A DNA stretch of 64,000 nucleotides from Sphingopyxis macrogoltabida (GCF_001314325.1 NZ_CP009429.1:2108501-2172500); one strand, 5' to 3'. Positions 17,572 through 27,021 are shown, numbered from the stretch's first letter. A program made the numbers and translations. Notes: generated by a model from the letters alone, not told the origin.

Positions 17572-18666
17572 CTAGCGCGTCGCGCCCTCGTCGGCGGCCT
17601 CCCGCTTTGCCAGCCATTCGGGGCGCAGATAGGGCGCGACATTCTCGCAAAGCTGCTTCCACTCGGCCGGCGTTACCGGAAGCGCCAGCTTTTCCGCGGC
17701 GAAATATTCGGCGGGCGGCGCGATCGCAGGCCAGTCGCTGGCGAGAACGAAGCGATCGAGCCCGATCTTGCGCATTCCCGCGACATAGATAGCGCGAAGC
17801 TCGTCATAGCTGCGTTTTTCGGTCGAGGTCTTGGCGTCGGGCAGCTTGGACGGATCGAACTGCATCACCGCCGAAATATCGAGAACGAGATTGGCCGTGC
17901 CCGGGGCCTTGCGCGCGATCGCATCGCCATAAGCGGCCAGCGCGTCGAGCGTCGGCTGATCGATCCCGGCATAGCCGCCACCATGCGCGATCTGGATCGG
18001 CAAATCGCCCGCCTGCGAAACAACCCGGTCGAGGAAGATATTGACGCCGGCAGCGCTGAACGGTGCCGCACCGCGAAGATGGACGACGAGCGGCATCCGC
18101 GCCTTGTTCGCGGCGGCGAAGAAGCGGCCGAGCGCTTCGACCTGTTCGGCGTTGGCCGTATCGAACCCGCTGTTGCCGAGGTGCAGCTTGACCCCCGATG
18201 CACCGGGTTGCTTCGACCAATATTCGAGCTCGTCGAACGCATTGGCTGCAAAGGGATTTATGCCCACAAAGGCGAAGAGCCGCCCCTTCGACGCCAGCGC
18301 GGCATCGACGTTGAAGCGGTTTTCGCCGCGCATTTTTTCGGCCCTGACCGCCGGCTCCATCGGCACGGCGGTGAAACCGAACATATAGCCGGTGGACAGC
18401 AGCACGCCCTTGTCGATGCCCGCCCGGTCGAGTTCGCGCAGTGCGTCGGCGCCGGTGCGTTCGGCGAACAGGTCCGCAGAAATTCCATCGAATATGTCGG
18501 GCTCGGCGGCCTGCATGGCGCGGAGCTGCTCGGTGATCAGCTTGCTCTGGATATGCATATGATGGTCGGCGCGTGGCGCGGGATTGGCGTGCCCGGCATC
18601 CTGTGCCAGCGCCGGAGCGGCGCCGAACAGCAACAGCGCCGCGACCAGCGAAGCCGCGCGGATCAT
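17572..18666 (-). CDS. Exported amidohydrolase (amidohydrolase_2 / PF04909-like)
   Basis: A 364-residue TIM-barrel metal-dependent hydrolase with a signal peptide (AASLVAALLLFGAAPALAQ). Metal and catalytic signatures are DHHMHIQ (HxH), LVVHLRG, QIAHGGGYAG and VLASDWP. The start at 18666 overlaps the upstream dipeptidase stop by 4 bases (ATGA); a longer frame exists but would run through that gene. This is the last gene of the seven-gene operon that begins at 26942. The family includes decarboxylases and hydrolases, so the reaction cannot be set precisely; with its neighbours it probably trims or deacylates a D-residue compound in the periplasm. Confidence 0.85.
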   Translation of the reverse strand: MIRAASLVAALLLFGAAPALAQDAGHANPAPRADHHMHIQSKLITEQLRAMQAAEPDIFDGISADLFAERTGADALRELDRAGIDKGVLLSTGYMFGFTAVPMEPAVRAEKMRGENRFNVDAALASKGRLFAFVGINPFAANAFDELEYWSKQPGASGVKLHLGNSGFDTANAEQVEALGRFFAAANKARMPLVVHLRGAAPFSAAGVNIFLDRVVSQAGDLPIQIAHGGGYAGIDQPTLDALAAYGDAIARKAPGTANLVLDISAVMQFDPSKLPDAKTSTEKRSYDELRAIYVAGMRKIGLDRFVLASDWPAIAPPAEYFAAEKLALPVTPAEWKQLCENVAPYLRPEWLAKREAADEGATR

Positions 18667-19847
18667 CGACCCTTCCCCTGCGCCGACAATACGCGCAGGA
18701 TGTTGCCGCTCCACATCTTCTCGATGTCGGCGTCCGAATAGCCCGCCGCTTTCAGCCGCTCGGTGACCTTGGGCAACGCCGAGATATCCTCGATCCCCGT
18801 CAACCCGCCGCCGCCGTCCCAGTCGGCGCCGAAACAGATATGGTCGACGCCGCCGATCTCGATCGCGCGCAGCACCATCGCCATATATTTCTCGAAATCG
18901 GCCGCCCACATCGTCTCGGTCTTGTCGAGCTCGCGCCAGCGGCGCGTGAGGTCGGCCTGCTCGGCGGGTGACAATGTGCCGATCGTCTCATATTTGCCGA
19001 ACAGTTCAGCGCGTTCGGGTGACATCTTCATATCGGACAAGAAGATCGTCGAGATGCACATCGCACCGCCCTTGGCCGCGAGCGCCTTCAGCCGCCCTTC
19101 GTCGAGGTTGCGCGGATGGTCGTTCGCCGACCGCAGGCTGGAATGCGAGAGGAGGATCGGATATTTCGACAGCGCGAGGATCTGGTCGAAGGTCGCGTCG
19201 GAAGAATGGCTCGCGTCGATCACGATGCCGAGCCGGTTCATTTCGGCAACCCATTGCTTGCCGAGCGGGCTCAGCCCCTTCCAGTGCCCCTCGCCCGTCG
19301 CGCTGTCGGCGAACTGGTTGTCCTTCGAATGCACCGGCCCCGCCAGCCGCACGCCCTTTTTATAGAATTCATCCAGCAACGACAGGTCTTCGCCGAGCGG
19401 ATAGCTGTTCTCGATCGACTTGAAGGCAATGAGCTTGCCTTCCTTGTTGAGCCGCCGTGCATCGTCGGCGGTCAGCGCCGGGCCGATCGCATCCTTGTGC
19501 GTCGCGATCGTCCGGTCGATCAGGTCGGACCGTTTGCGGGCATGATCGAGCGCCGCGGCATAGCCCGCCGGCGTCAGCGGCCCCTGATCGGTATAGATGG
19601 CGAAAAAGCCGCCATCGAGATTGCCGTCCTTCATCCGCGGGATGTCGAGCTGCGACAGGTCGGTCGCGAGGTCGTGACGATCGGCGAAATTCCAGCCCTT
19701 GCGCTCGAAATGCAGCGGCGTGTCGAGATGGGTGTCGAGCACCAGCATCCGGCTGTGCAGCGGCGCTTCGGGTGCCTTGGGCTTGTCGCCGCCGGTCGAG
19801 CAGGCCGACAGCGCGGTGGCGGCCGCCAGAATCGCAATACGCTTCAC
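18663..19847 (-). CDS. Membrane dipeptidase (peptidase M19, renal dipeptidase family), lipoprotein
   Basis: A 394-residue zinc dipeptidase. The N-terminus MKRIAILAAATALSACSTGG is a lipoprotein signal with lipobox LSAC, so the enzyme is membrane-tethered in the periplasm. Zinc and substrate motifs are VLDTHLDTP, VIDASHSSDAT, LLSHSSLRSANDHPRNL and HICFGADWDGGGGL. M19 enzymes accept dipeptides with a C-terminal D-residue, which suits the D-glutamate context. It overlaps the beta-lactamase-fold gene upstream and the amidohydrolase downstream by 4 bases each. A second M19 member at 25800-26942 opens the same operon; the two differ in export route (lipoprotein versus Tat). Confidence 0.93.
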   Translation of the reverse strand: MKRIAILAAATALSACSTGGDKPKAPEAPLHSRMLVLDTHLDTPLHFERKGWNFADRHDLATDLSQLDIPRMKDGNLDGGFFAIYTDQGPLTPAGYAAALDHARKRSDLIDRTIATHKDAIGPALTADDARRLNKEGKLIAFKSIENSYPLGEDLSLLDEFYKKGVRLAGPVHSKDNQFADSATGEGHWKGLSPLGKQWVAEMNRLGIVIDASHSSDATFDQILALSKYPILLSHSSLRSANDHPRNLDEGRLKALAAKGGAMCISTIFLSDMKMSPERAELFGKYETIGTLSPAEQADLTRRWRELDKTETMWAADFEKYMAMVLRAIEIGGVDHICFGADWDGGGGLTGIEDISALPKVTERLKAAGYSDADIEKMWSGNILRVLSAQGKGR

Positions 19848-21421
19848 TTCTTGCCCTCCACGGGTTTCAGGTCGAGGTCGTGATAGTCCCAGCTGAAGTC
19901 GGCGATCTTGCTCACCGCCTTCATCGTCACGCCGGTCACCTTGCCATCGGCGTCGAGTGCGAAGGTCACATAGGCGGGCTCGATCGCCGGATCGTCGAAA
20001 TCGGTGACGAAGCTGTCATATTGCCAATGCTTGAGCCGCCCGGCCATCCGCGGGGTCGAGGTGAAGTCGATCGTCAGCCCCTGCGGCGTCGAGGCTACCA
20101 CGACATCCCCGTACCACGGATCGCGGTAGCGCCCGGCATAGCGCGCCGGGTCGAGCGACGGGCCGACCTTCGCCGGGGCGGCCTGTGCCTGCTTCAGATA
20201 TTCGACGCCGCCCGCAAGCCGCTCCTTGTACCAATCCTGCCATTTTTTGGTCCAGCCTTCGTCGGGCTGGTCGAGATAATGGTCGAGCAACTTGTACGTC
20301 AGCCCGAGCAGCATGCCGCTCTCTTCGCTGTTCATCATGATCGCAAAGCCGACATTTTTTTCGGGGATCATCACGACGCGCGTGATCGACCCGAAGACGC
20401 CGCCGCCGTGCGAGATGATCTGGTGGCCGCGATAATCCTGCACCTGCCAACCGAGCGCATAGGATTGCATCGTCGGCTGCGCGGGTTTCAGCGCGTCGGG
20501 CAGCGGGGTGATCGGCATCATCGTCACCGGCTTCCACATCTCGGCCGCCTGCGCCTCGCTGAACAACGGCTTGCCGTTCGGCAGCGCCCCGTGCGCAAGC
20601 TGGATTTTCAGCCACGCCGCCATGTCGTCGGCGCTGAGCGCCAACCCGCCCGCCGGCGCGCCGTTGCGGCCGAGCTCGTCGCGTTCGTTCAGCGCCTGCT
20701 GGTCGCCGAGCCCGCGCAGCGGCCCCGACAGCCGGGCGTGCGGCCACGAACGGTTCGGGATGCGGAAGCGGTCTTCGCTGTCGCTCGTCGCATTCTTCAT
20801 ACCGCCGGGCCGCAGCACGCGGTCGCGCATAAAGGCTTCCCACGTCTGCCCGGTGACCTCCTCGATCAACTGGCCAGCGACGGCATAGAGAATGTTGTCA
20901 TAGGCGTAGGACGAGCGGAAACTCGTCTGCGGCTTGAGGTAGGCGACACGCTCGACCGTCTGCTTGCGGGTCAGATGCGTGCGCGGCACGAACATCAGAT
21001 CGCCCTGCCCAAGCCCGAGCCCGCTACGATGAACGAGCAGGTCGCGGATCGTGATCTCGCGCGTGACCCATGGGTCGTACATGCGGAACCATGGCATATG
21101 CTGGATGACGGGATCGTCCCAGCCGATCTTGCCCTCGTCGACGAGGATCGCGAGCGCTGCCGCGGTCATTGCCTTGCCGGTCGACCCGGTCTGGAAGATC
21201 GTCTGGCCGTCGACCGGCGCGCGCTCGCCGAGCTTGCGCACCCCCCAGCCGCGCGACAGCGTCGTCTTGCCATCCTCGACGATCGCGATCGACACGCCGG
21301 GCGCCCCGATTTCCTGCCGCAGCGCCTCGACCTGTTCCGCAATATCCTTCGGCGGCTCGGCCCAGGCCGGAACGGCAGTGCCGAACAGGAGCGACAAGGT
21401 GATCAGACGGGCGGAGGTCAT
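19844..21421 (-). CDS. Exported serine hydrolase, beta-lactamase/PBP fold
   Basis: A 525-residue protein with signal peptide MTSARLITLSLLFGTAVPAWA. Class C beta-lactamase-like motifs are S80-T-G-K83 (SxxK), YDN in YAYDNILYA, and HGGG in ISHGGGVFGS. A C-terminal domain of about 130 residues (after LDHYLDQPDEG) is a lipocalin-like beta region common in this family. The start ATG at 21421 overlaps the stop of the YkvI-like gene by 4 bases (a longer frame would lie inside that gene). Possible roles are D-aminopeptidase, D-esterase or DD-peptidase; the operon argues for D-amino-acid peptides. Confidence 0.9.
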   Translation of the reverse strand: MTSARLITLSLLFGTAVPAWAEPPKDIAEQVEALRQEIGAPGVSIAIVEDGKTTLSRGWGVRKLGERAPVDGQTIFQTGSTGKAMTAAALAILVDEGKIGWDDPVIQHMPWFRMYDPWVTREITIRDLLVHRSGLGLGQGDLMFVPRTHLTRKQTVERVAYLKPQTSFRSSYAYDNILYAVAGQLIEEVTGQTWEAFMRDRVLRPGGMKNATSDSEDRFRIPNRSWPHARLSGPLRGLGDQQALNERDELGRNGAPAGGLALSADDMAAWLKIQLAHGALPNGKPLFSEAQAAEMWKPVTMMPITPLPDALKPAQPTMQSYALGWQVQDYRGHQIISHGGGVFGSITRVVMIPEKNVGFAIMMNSEESGMLLGLTYKLLDHYLDQPDEGWTKKWQDWYKERLAGGVEYLKQAQAAPAKVGPSLDPARYAGRYRDPWYGDVVVASTPQGLTIDFTSTPRMAGRLKHWQYDSFVTDFDDPAIEPAYVTFALDADGKVTGVTMKAVSKIADFSWDYHDLDLKPVEGKK

Positions 21422-22557
21422 GATGCAGTCTCCAGTTGGGAAGGCGGAGTGCCTCGCAGCAAGCGGTAAACACCGACAGTCAGCAGCGGGGCGACAAAAA
21501 CGGCAAGGAACAGCCAGGCGAGGAAGCGATATCCGCTGGCGATCAGGTCGACGAGCCCGATGCGGCCGGCGACGAACATGCATCCCGCGAGGATGACGGC
21601 GCCGATGACGGCGCGCATTCCGGGCGTCAGCGCGGGCCGGCCGCGGCTCTCGACCGCGCCCGAGATGCGCTCGTTGATCGCATGGACCGCGCCGGCGCCG
21701 CTTTCGAGCAGCGCGGCGAAGATCATCACCTGGAACAGGATGTGGAAACCCGGCACCGTCATCTGGCGGAGCAGGAAGTCCGACGGCAGGGTCTCGGCGC
21801 CGATGGCGGGATAAAAGGCCATCATCGCGACGAAGAACAGGATCGCCGGCAGCATCGACAGCGGCCCTGCGATCAGCCCGGCCACCACCGCATCGCGCTG
21901 GCTGGTCAGATGGCGCAGCACCGGCAGGATCACGACGGCGCCGACGATATTATAGCTCGCATAGGTGAGCCCGCCCGCCATCCAGTTGCCCGACGGCGGC
22001 GGCGCATTGGCGAAGCCCTGTCCGATCAGCCCCCCGAAGCTCGCGAGCGCGAGGATCAGGAACAGGCCATAGACGGCGTAGAGCAGGATCGAGACATATT
22101 TGAACATCTGCTCGACCGCACCCGTCCCCCAGGCGGTGACCGCGACGATCGACACGGCGAGGAGCAGCGAGCCCGTCCATTCGGGCCAGCCGAAAGTCGC
22201 AGCGCCGATCGCGCCCGCCGCGGCGCCGAACACCGCAAGGATCAGGATGACAAAAATGATATAGGCGGCCTCGAACGCTCCCCATGCCGGTCCGAGCAAT
22301 CCCTTGAAGAAGGCGCGATAATCATAGGCACCGAGCTTTCGCGCCAGCGCAAAGGTCAGCGCCGCGACGACGCTCCACACCAATGTTGCGAGCAGCATTG
22401 CCGCCAGCCCGCCCCACGGCCCCGACGGCACGAAATATTCGGCCAGTTCGCGCCCGGTGGCATAACCGCCACCAATGATGACGGCTTTCAGCGCGAAACC
22501 CGGCAGCAGGAAGCGCTGGAACCAGCTCGATCCCGTTGCCGAATCGCCCACACTCAT
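21418..22557 (-). CDS. YkvI-family inner-membrane protein, probable amino-acid/peptide transporter
   Basis: A 379-residue polytopic protein with about ten hydrophobic segments, beginning FALKAVIIGGGYATGRELAE, a glycine-rich first helix with an unwound-helix look as in the APC/NSS transporter superfamily. YkvI proteins are annotated as membrane proteins of unknown function. The ATG overlaps the dgcN copy 2 stop (ATGA at 22554-22557) and its own stop overlaps the next start, so it is tightly coupled to D-glutamate acetylation and periplasmic hydrolases. It is the only inner-membrane transporter candidate in the island; import of D-glutamate or its dipeptides is my inference. Confidence 0.82.
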   Translation of the reverse strand: MSVGDSATGSSWFQRFLLPGFALKAVIIGGGYATGRELAEYFVPSGPWGGLAAMLLATLVWSVVAALTFALARKLGAYDYRAFFKGLLGPAWGAFEAAYIIFVILILAVFGAAAGAIGAATFGWPEWTGSLLLAVSIVAVTAWGTGAVEQMFKYVSILLYAVYGLFLILALASFGGLIGQGFANAPPPSGNWMAGGLTYASYNIVGAVVILPVLRHLTSQRDAVVAGLIAGPLSMLPAILFFVAMMAFYPAIGAETLPSDFLLRQMTVPGFHILFQVMIFAALLESGAGAVHAINERISGAVESRGRPALTPGMRAVIGAVILAGCMFVAGRIGLVDLIASGYRFLAWLFLAVFVAPLLTVGVYRLLRGTPPSQLETAS

Positions 22558-23594
22558 GCGAGACAGCTATCGACCAGCGCGTCGAACGCCGCGCCGCCGC
22601 GAATGGGATCGGCAACGGGCAGACCGAGCCGTTCGCTTTCCGCCGCCATCAGCGCTTCGGCCTCTTCGGCCGAATAGGCCGAGGTATTGAGGCTGACACC
22701 CCCGCAACGGATCGCCGGATTGGTCCGGCTGCCGAGGCGGATGGTCAGATCGATGACCTCGTCAACGCTCGGCATCGCAAAGCTTTCCATGCCGAGGATT
22801 ACCGTGCGCGCCGGATCGTGGCAGACGACGAAGACGTCGGGCTGGCTGCCGTGAAGCAGTCCGAGCGACACCGCGGCATAGGCGGGGTTGAAGATCGAGC
22901 CCTGTCCCTCGACGACATCCCAGTGAGCGTCGGGCGCGTCGGGGCTGAGGATTTCGGCGGCGCCCGCCTCGAAATCCGAAATCACCGCGTCCATCGGGAT
23001 GCCGCCGCCGGCGATCATGATCCCGGTCTGGCCGGTCGCGCGGAAGTCGGCATCGATACCGCGCTGGACGAACGCACGGTGCAGCGCCAGTGCGGTATAT
23101 TTCTTGCCGAGCGCACAGTCGGTGCCGACGGTCAGCAGCCGCTTGCCGCTGCGCTTCCGCCCGTTGCCGATCGGGATGCCTGCCGGCGGCGTGCGCACAT
23201 CGATCAGCCGCTGGCCGGTACGGCGCGCCGCCTCGGCAAGCGCAGGCACGCTTGCGAGCCGGACGTGCAGGCCGCTGACGACGTCGAGCCCCGCTTCCAT
23301 CGCGTCGATCAGCGCCGCGACCCAACTGTCGGCGAGCACGCCGCCCTGGTTCGCGACCCCGATCACCACCGACCGGGCACCCGCCGCCCGCGCATCGGCG
23401 GGCGAGAGACGTGCAAGGCCGGTGGTTACCGTACAACCGCCGATCGCCATTTCGCCGACGCAGCGATCGGGCGCCCAGTCGGCAAGGCCGAATGCGGTCT
23501 TGGCATAGCTCGCCTCCACCGTATCGCCGAGGAAGAGAAGATAGGGCTGCGGCAGCACGAGGCTGTCGGCAAGCCTGCCGGTCGGCGCGTTCAT
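22554..23594 (-). CDS. dgcN: DgcN-type D-glutamate N-acetyltransferase (DUF1611 family), copy 2
   Basis: A 346-residue paralogue of the 1480-2532 product, with the same LLTVGTDCALGKKYTALAL core (GTDCALGKKY at about 157-166), FRATGQTGIMIAG and EGQGSIFNPAYAAVSLG. The start ATG at 23594 is nine bases after GGAG; an upstream in-frame TTG overlaps the ribosome site and is less likely. It lies 20 bases after the TBDR stop and overlaps the transporter gene by 4 bases. DgcN makes N-acetyl-D-glutamate for DgcA; the matching DgcA candidate is encoded just upstream in a separate operon (27022-28032). Why two copies are kept is unknown; the N-termini differ. Confidence 0.86.
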   Translation of the reverse strand: MNAPTGRLADSLVLPQPYLLFLGDTVEASYAKTAFGLADWAPDRCVGEMAIGGCTVTTGLARLSPADARAAGARSVVIGVANQGGVLADSWVAALIDAMEAGLDVVSGLHVRLASVPALAEAARRTGQRLIDVRTPPAGIPIGNGRKRSGKRLLTVGTDCALGKKYTALALHRAFVQRGIDADFRATGQTGIMIAGGGIPMDAVISDFEAGAAEILSPDAPDAHWDVVEGQGSIFNPAYAAVSLGLLHGSQPDVFVVCHDPARTVILGMESFAMPSVDEVIDLTIRLGSRTNPAIRCGGVSLNTSAYSAEEAEALMAAESERLGLPVADPIRGGAAFDALVDSCLA

Positions 23595-23614
23595 CTGGTT
23601 CAACTCCAATTCGC

Positions 23615-25795
23615 TCAGAAAGCCATGTCGAGCGCGACGCCGATGGTCCGCGGCTGTAGCGGCACGTTCGCCTGATAAGCCTGCGCGCCAAAGGCATTCA
23701 GGACAAAGCTACGCTGCGTCGACGCCCGCTTGTTGGTGAGGTTGCGAGCATAGACGCGCACCGTCCAGTGATCGTCGAAGGTGACCGCGGCATTCGCGTC
23801 GAGCGCCGTATAGGGGTCCGACCACAGATTGTCCGGGCTGCTCGAAGGCAGCGATGCCAGCCGCGACGAATGGCGCAGGCCCAGACCGACCTTGCCCGAC
23901 GCATTTTCGCCGATACCGAAGCTGTAATCGGCCTGCACCGACCCGGTGAATTTCGGCACGCTGGGTAGGCGCGCGCCGTCGACGCCGGAGATTTCAGGCG
24001 CATCGGCGGTCAGCTTCGCATCGGCATAGGCTGCACTCGCCACCACCGACAGTCCGGGCACCGGCCGCCAGGTTACGGATCCTTCGACGCCCTTGCTGAC
24101 CGCCGACGGACCATTGGCCTGCCCCGTCACGCCCCCGAAGGGTTGAACCACCTGAATGTCGGTCCAGTCCATATAGAAACCGGCCACTTCGACCGCGAGC
24201 GTGCTGCCGAGATTGCCCTTGAAGCCGATTTCGTAGTTGACCAGCGTGTCTGCCGCGACCTGCGGCGGCACCCCGGGGAACACGACGTTCGGGCCGCCGG
24301 GACGATAGCCGTTGGCGATGCGCGCATAGAGCATGGCATCTTCGCTGATGTGGATCTGCGGGCTGATGCTGTAGATGAAGACGTCCTCTTTGGACGAGCC
24401 GGTGAAACTGGCATCGCCGATGAACGGCCCTTCGCTGATCTGCTGGAAGTTCTGTTTGTTCTTGGCGTAACGCAAGCCGCCCGATAGCGCGAACACGTCG
24501 CCGAAATAGGCCGTCGCATTCGCGAACACCGCCATTTCCTTGAACGTCGAGGGCAGCGACACGATAGCGCCCGGGTCGAACAGGTTCGGTTCGCCCGAGA
24601 AGTCGAAGGTGCGGACCAACTGGTGATTCTCGCTGGTCTCTTTGGTGTAGAAGGCACCGATCATCCACTCGAAGCGGTCGTTGCTCGGCGACGCGAGGCG
24701 GATTTCCTGCGTGTACTTTTCAAGGCCGAGCTCGATGCTGAACGGCGCGAGGCCTTCGGGTACCGCCCCGCCGCTCAGCGCCGGAAACGCGACACCGAAA
24801 ACCAGCGAGGCATCCTGCACGCTGCTGGTCTTGGTTTCGCTATAGGTCGAAACCGAGGTCAGCGTTGCAAAGCCGAGGTCATAGTCGAGCACCGCCGAAT
24901 AATAATCGATGCTCTTGTGGAAAGGCTCGGGCAAGAAGGCGTTGTAGGACCAGCCGTCGCCAAGCGGAACGCCCGCGACGGTCGAAACCACGTTATTGGT
25001 CGCGTTCGCGTCGATCGTTTGCCAGATGCCGCCGAGGCGAACGGTGAAATCCTCGGTCGCGTTCCAGAGCAGGCTCACCCGGCCGCCGACCTGTTCGACC
25101 GAATTGGCGTCGTTCAGCGCCGGATTGTTGACCGAGCTGACAAAGCCCGGCGTCTTGCGCCACGAGAAGCTGCCCGTCATGCCGAGCTTGTCTTGGACGA
25201 TCGGCGCATTGACCATGACCTGCGCCGCCCAGCCGGGATTGCCGGCATGATCGATCGTGAAGAGTTCGCCGCCGGCCTTGACGCTGAAATCGGTCGTGCT
25301 CGGCGCGACGGTCCGGTATTTCAGCAAACCGCCGATCGAGCTTGCACCGTAGAGCGTGCCCTGCGGCCCGCGCAGGATTTCCAGCCCGGCGATGTCGTAC
25401 GGCATCAGGTCGAGCGAATAGGTCGCGCTGCGGGCGTAAAGGCTGCTCGATCCCACCGGCGCGTCATCGAGATAGATGCCGACCGCCTGCGCCGAACCCA
25501 CCGGCGCGATACCGCGAAGCGAAATGATCGACGTACCGGGCTGCGAGCTGATTACCGTCATCCCGGGAACATAACCGGCATAGTCGACCAGCGATCCGGC
25601 ACCCTGATCGCGCAGCGCTTCGCCGTTGACGACGGTGATCGAGATCGGAACATCCTGAAGCGCTTCCTCGCGCTTCTGTGCCGTCACGACGATCACTTCG
25701 CTTTCAGCTTCGGCGAGTTCCGCTTCCTGCGCCCCGGCCGGCATTGCCGCCGTCAGCGCGGCCATGCTTCCTGCAATAAGAAATCCCTTTTTCAT
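23615..25795 (-). CDS. TonB-dependent receptor of the D-glutamate/dipeptide operon
   Basis: A 726-residue receptor with signal MKKGFLIAGSMAALTAAMPAGAQ, a TonB box SEVIVVTAQKREEALQDVP, plug landmarks (YAGYVPGMTVISSQPG, LRGIAPVGSAQAVG, LEILRGPQGTLYGASS) and a C-terminal barrel ending ALDMAF. It lies four bases downstream of the Tat-exported dipeptidase and 20 bases upstream of dgcN copy 2. The operon suggests that it imports D-Glu-containing peptides or a related polymer fragment. This is inferred; TBDR ligands cannot be read from sequence. Confidence 0.94.
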   Translation of the reverse strand: MKKGFLIAGSMAALTAAMPAGAQEAELAEAESEVIVVTAQKREEALQDVPISITVVNGEALRDQGAGSLVDYAGYVPGMTVISSQPGTSIISLRGIAPVGSAQAVGIYLDDAPVGSSSLYARSATYSLDLMPYDIAGLEILRGPQGTLYGASSIGGLLKYRTVAPSTTDFSVKAGGELFTIDHAGNPGWAAQVMVNAPIVQDKLGMTGSFSWRKTPGFVSSVNNPALNDANSVEQVGGRVSLLWNATEDFTVRLGGIWQTIDANATNNVVSTVAGVPLGDGWSYNAFLPEPFHKSIDYYSAVLDYDLGFATLTSVSTYSETKTSSVQDASLVFGVAFPALSGGAVPEGLAPFSIELGLEKYTQEIRLASPSNDRFEWMIGAFYTKETSENHQLVRTFDFSGEPNLFDPGAIVSLPSTFKEMAVFANATAYFGDVFALSGGLRYAKNKQNFQQISEGPFIGDASFTGSSKEDVFIYSISPQIHISEDAMLYARIANGYRPGGPNVVFPGVPPQVAADTLVNYEIGFKGNLGSTLAVEVAGFYMDWTDIQVVQPFGGVTGQANGPSAVSKGVEGSVTWRPVPGLSVVASAAYADAKLTADAPEISGVDGARLPSVPKFTGSVQADYSFGIGENASGKVGLGLRHSSRLASLPSSSPDNLWSDPYTALDANAAVTFDDHWTVRVYARNLTNKRASTQRSFVLNAFGAQAYQANVPLQPRTIGVALDMAF

Positions 25796-25799
25796 CGTC

Positions 25800-26942
25800 T
25801 TACCCCCAGACTTGAGCGAGCAGGCGGCGGAAATTGCCCCCGAGCACGGCTGTGATATTTTCGTTGGAATATCCGCGACGGATCAGTTCCTCGGTCAGGT
25901 CGAAGACCTTCTTCGGATGATCGAACCCGTCGATGTCGATCTTGTCGCGAAAGGCGTAGCTGCCCTTGTAGCTACCCTTCAGGGCGGCATATTCGTCGGG
26001 CTTCATATCGTCATAGCCGTTGAGGTCGGCGTCGGAACCGATGCCGACATGGTCGATCCCGACCAGCTTCGCGACATGGTCGATATGATCGGCCATATGG
26101 CCCACATTGGTCGGATCGGTCGCGCGAATGAACATGCGTACCCCGGTGATCCCCATCACCCCGCCCTTCGCCGCGAGCGCCTTGATCGCCTCGTCGGGTT
26201 TGACGCGCGGATGGTCGATCAGCGCGCGGGCATTGCTATGGGTGATCGCGATCGGCCCTTTGGCCAGTTCGATCGCATCCAATGTGGTCTTGTCGCCGCA
26301 ATGCGACACGTCGACCAGCATCTTCTGCTTTTCCATTTCGGCGATGATCGCGGCGCCATAATCGCTGACGCCGCCGTCGACCCGTTCGGTGCTGCCCGAC
26401 CCGATCATATTCTGGCTATTATAGGTGAGCTGCGCGCAGCGCAGGCCGAGGCGGCGGAACAGCGCGACATCCTCGACGCTCTGGAACTGTTCGGCATTCT
26501 GGATGCCCATGATCACCGCGCATTTGCGGTCCTTTTTCGCTTGATCGAGATCGGCGACGCCATCGACCAGCGTGAAGACATGGCTGTTGCGCCCGGCAAA
26601 ACCCTGCCAGCCGGCGAGAAATTCAAGCGCCTGCTGCTTGGCATTCGGTCCGCCGAGCCCATAGGCATTGTGGAAACCGGTGATGCCGCTGCTGCGAAAC
26701 TCCTCCGCCTCGGCATCGGTCAGGCGATGCGCGACATAGTCTTCCGACAGCGTGATCTTGAGCGGCGCCAGCATGTCGATCACCAGCGACGAACCGACAA
26801 GGTCGACCGCCCGCCGCGAATAGCTGCGCCCCGGCGCCGCAGCGAAGGCATAGGCACCGCGATTGATCATCGGCATCGTCACAGCCGCACCCACCGCGCC
26901 GGCAACCAGCGCGCGGCGCGTGATCGGGAATGATGATGTCAT
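25800..26942 (-). CDS. Membrane dipeptidase (peptidase M19), Tat-exported
   Basis: A 380-residue M19 dipeptidase with an N-terminal twin-arginine signal (PITRRALVAGAVGAAV). Zinc and substrate motifs: LVIDMLAPLK, LVDVSHCGDKTT, ITHSNARALIDHPR and HVGIGSDADLNGYD. I chose ATG at 26942, six bases after GGAGGG; the in-frame GTG at 26954 would place the ribosome site inside the gene. It is the first gene of the seven-gene operon (dipeptidase, TBDR, DgcN, YkvI, beta-lactamase fold, dipeptidase, amidohydrolase). Tat export implies folding with metal in the cytoplasm. M19 enzymes tolerate D-residues at the C-terminal position, fitting Xaa-D-Glu substrates (inferred). Confidence 0.92.
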   Translation of the reverse strand: MTSSFPITRRALVAGAVGAAVTMPMINRGAYAFAAAPGRSYSRRAVDLVGSSLVIDMLAPLKITLSEDYVAHRLTDAEAEEFRSSGITGFHNAYGLGGPNAKQQALEFLAGWQGFAGRNSHVFTLVDGVADLDQAKKDRKCAVIMGIQNAEQFQSVEDVALFRRLGLRCAQLTYNSQNMIGSGSTERVDGGVSDYGAAIIAEMEKQKMLVDVSHCGDKTTLDAIELAKGPIAITHSNARALIDHPRVKPDEAIKALAAKGGVMGITGVRMFIRATDPTNVGHMADHIDHVAKLVGIDHVGIGSDADLNGYDDMKPDEYAALKGSYKGSYAFRDKIDIDGFDHPKKVFDLTEELIRRGYSNENITAVLGGNFRRLLAQVWG

Positions 26943-26969
26943 TCCACCCTCCACTTCAGGAAATTACAT

Positions 26970-27004
26970 TCTCAAGACTATTGTCCTGATCAGAAAAATG
27001 TCAA
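26970..27004 (-). promoter_or_regulatory. Promoter/operator element of the dipeptidase-dgcN operon
   Basis: On the minus strand TTGACA (27004-26999) is followed by TTTTTCTGATCAGGACAA and a weak -10 region (AATAGT). The 21 bases 26984-27004 match 30105-30125 at 18 positions, and TTGACATTTTTCTG resembles TTGACATATTTCTG at 6263-6276. CTGATCAG is itself palindromic. The element ends about 30 bases before the gene start. It is probably the shared operator/promoter of the D-glutamate island. Confidence 0.55.
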
Positions 27005-27021
27005 CCCATTTAGGACAAAAA

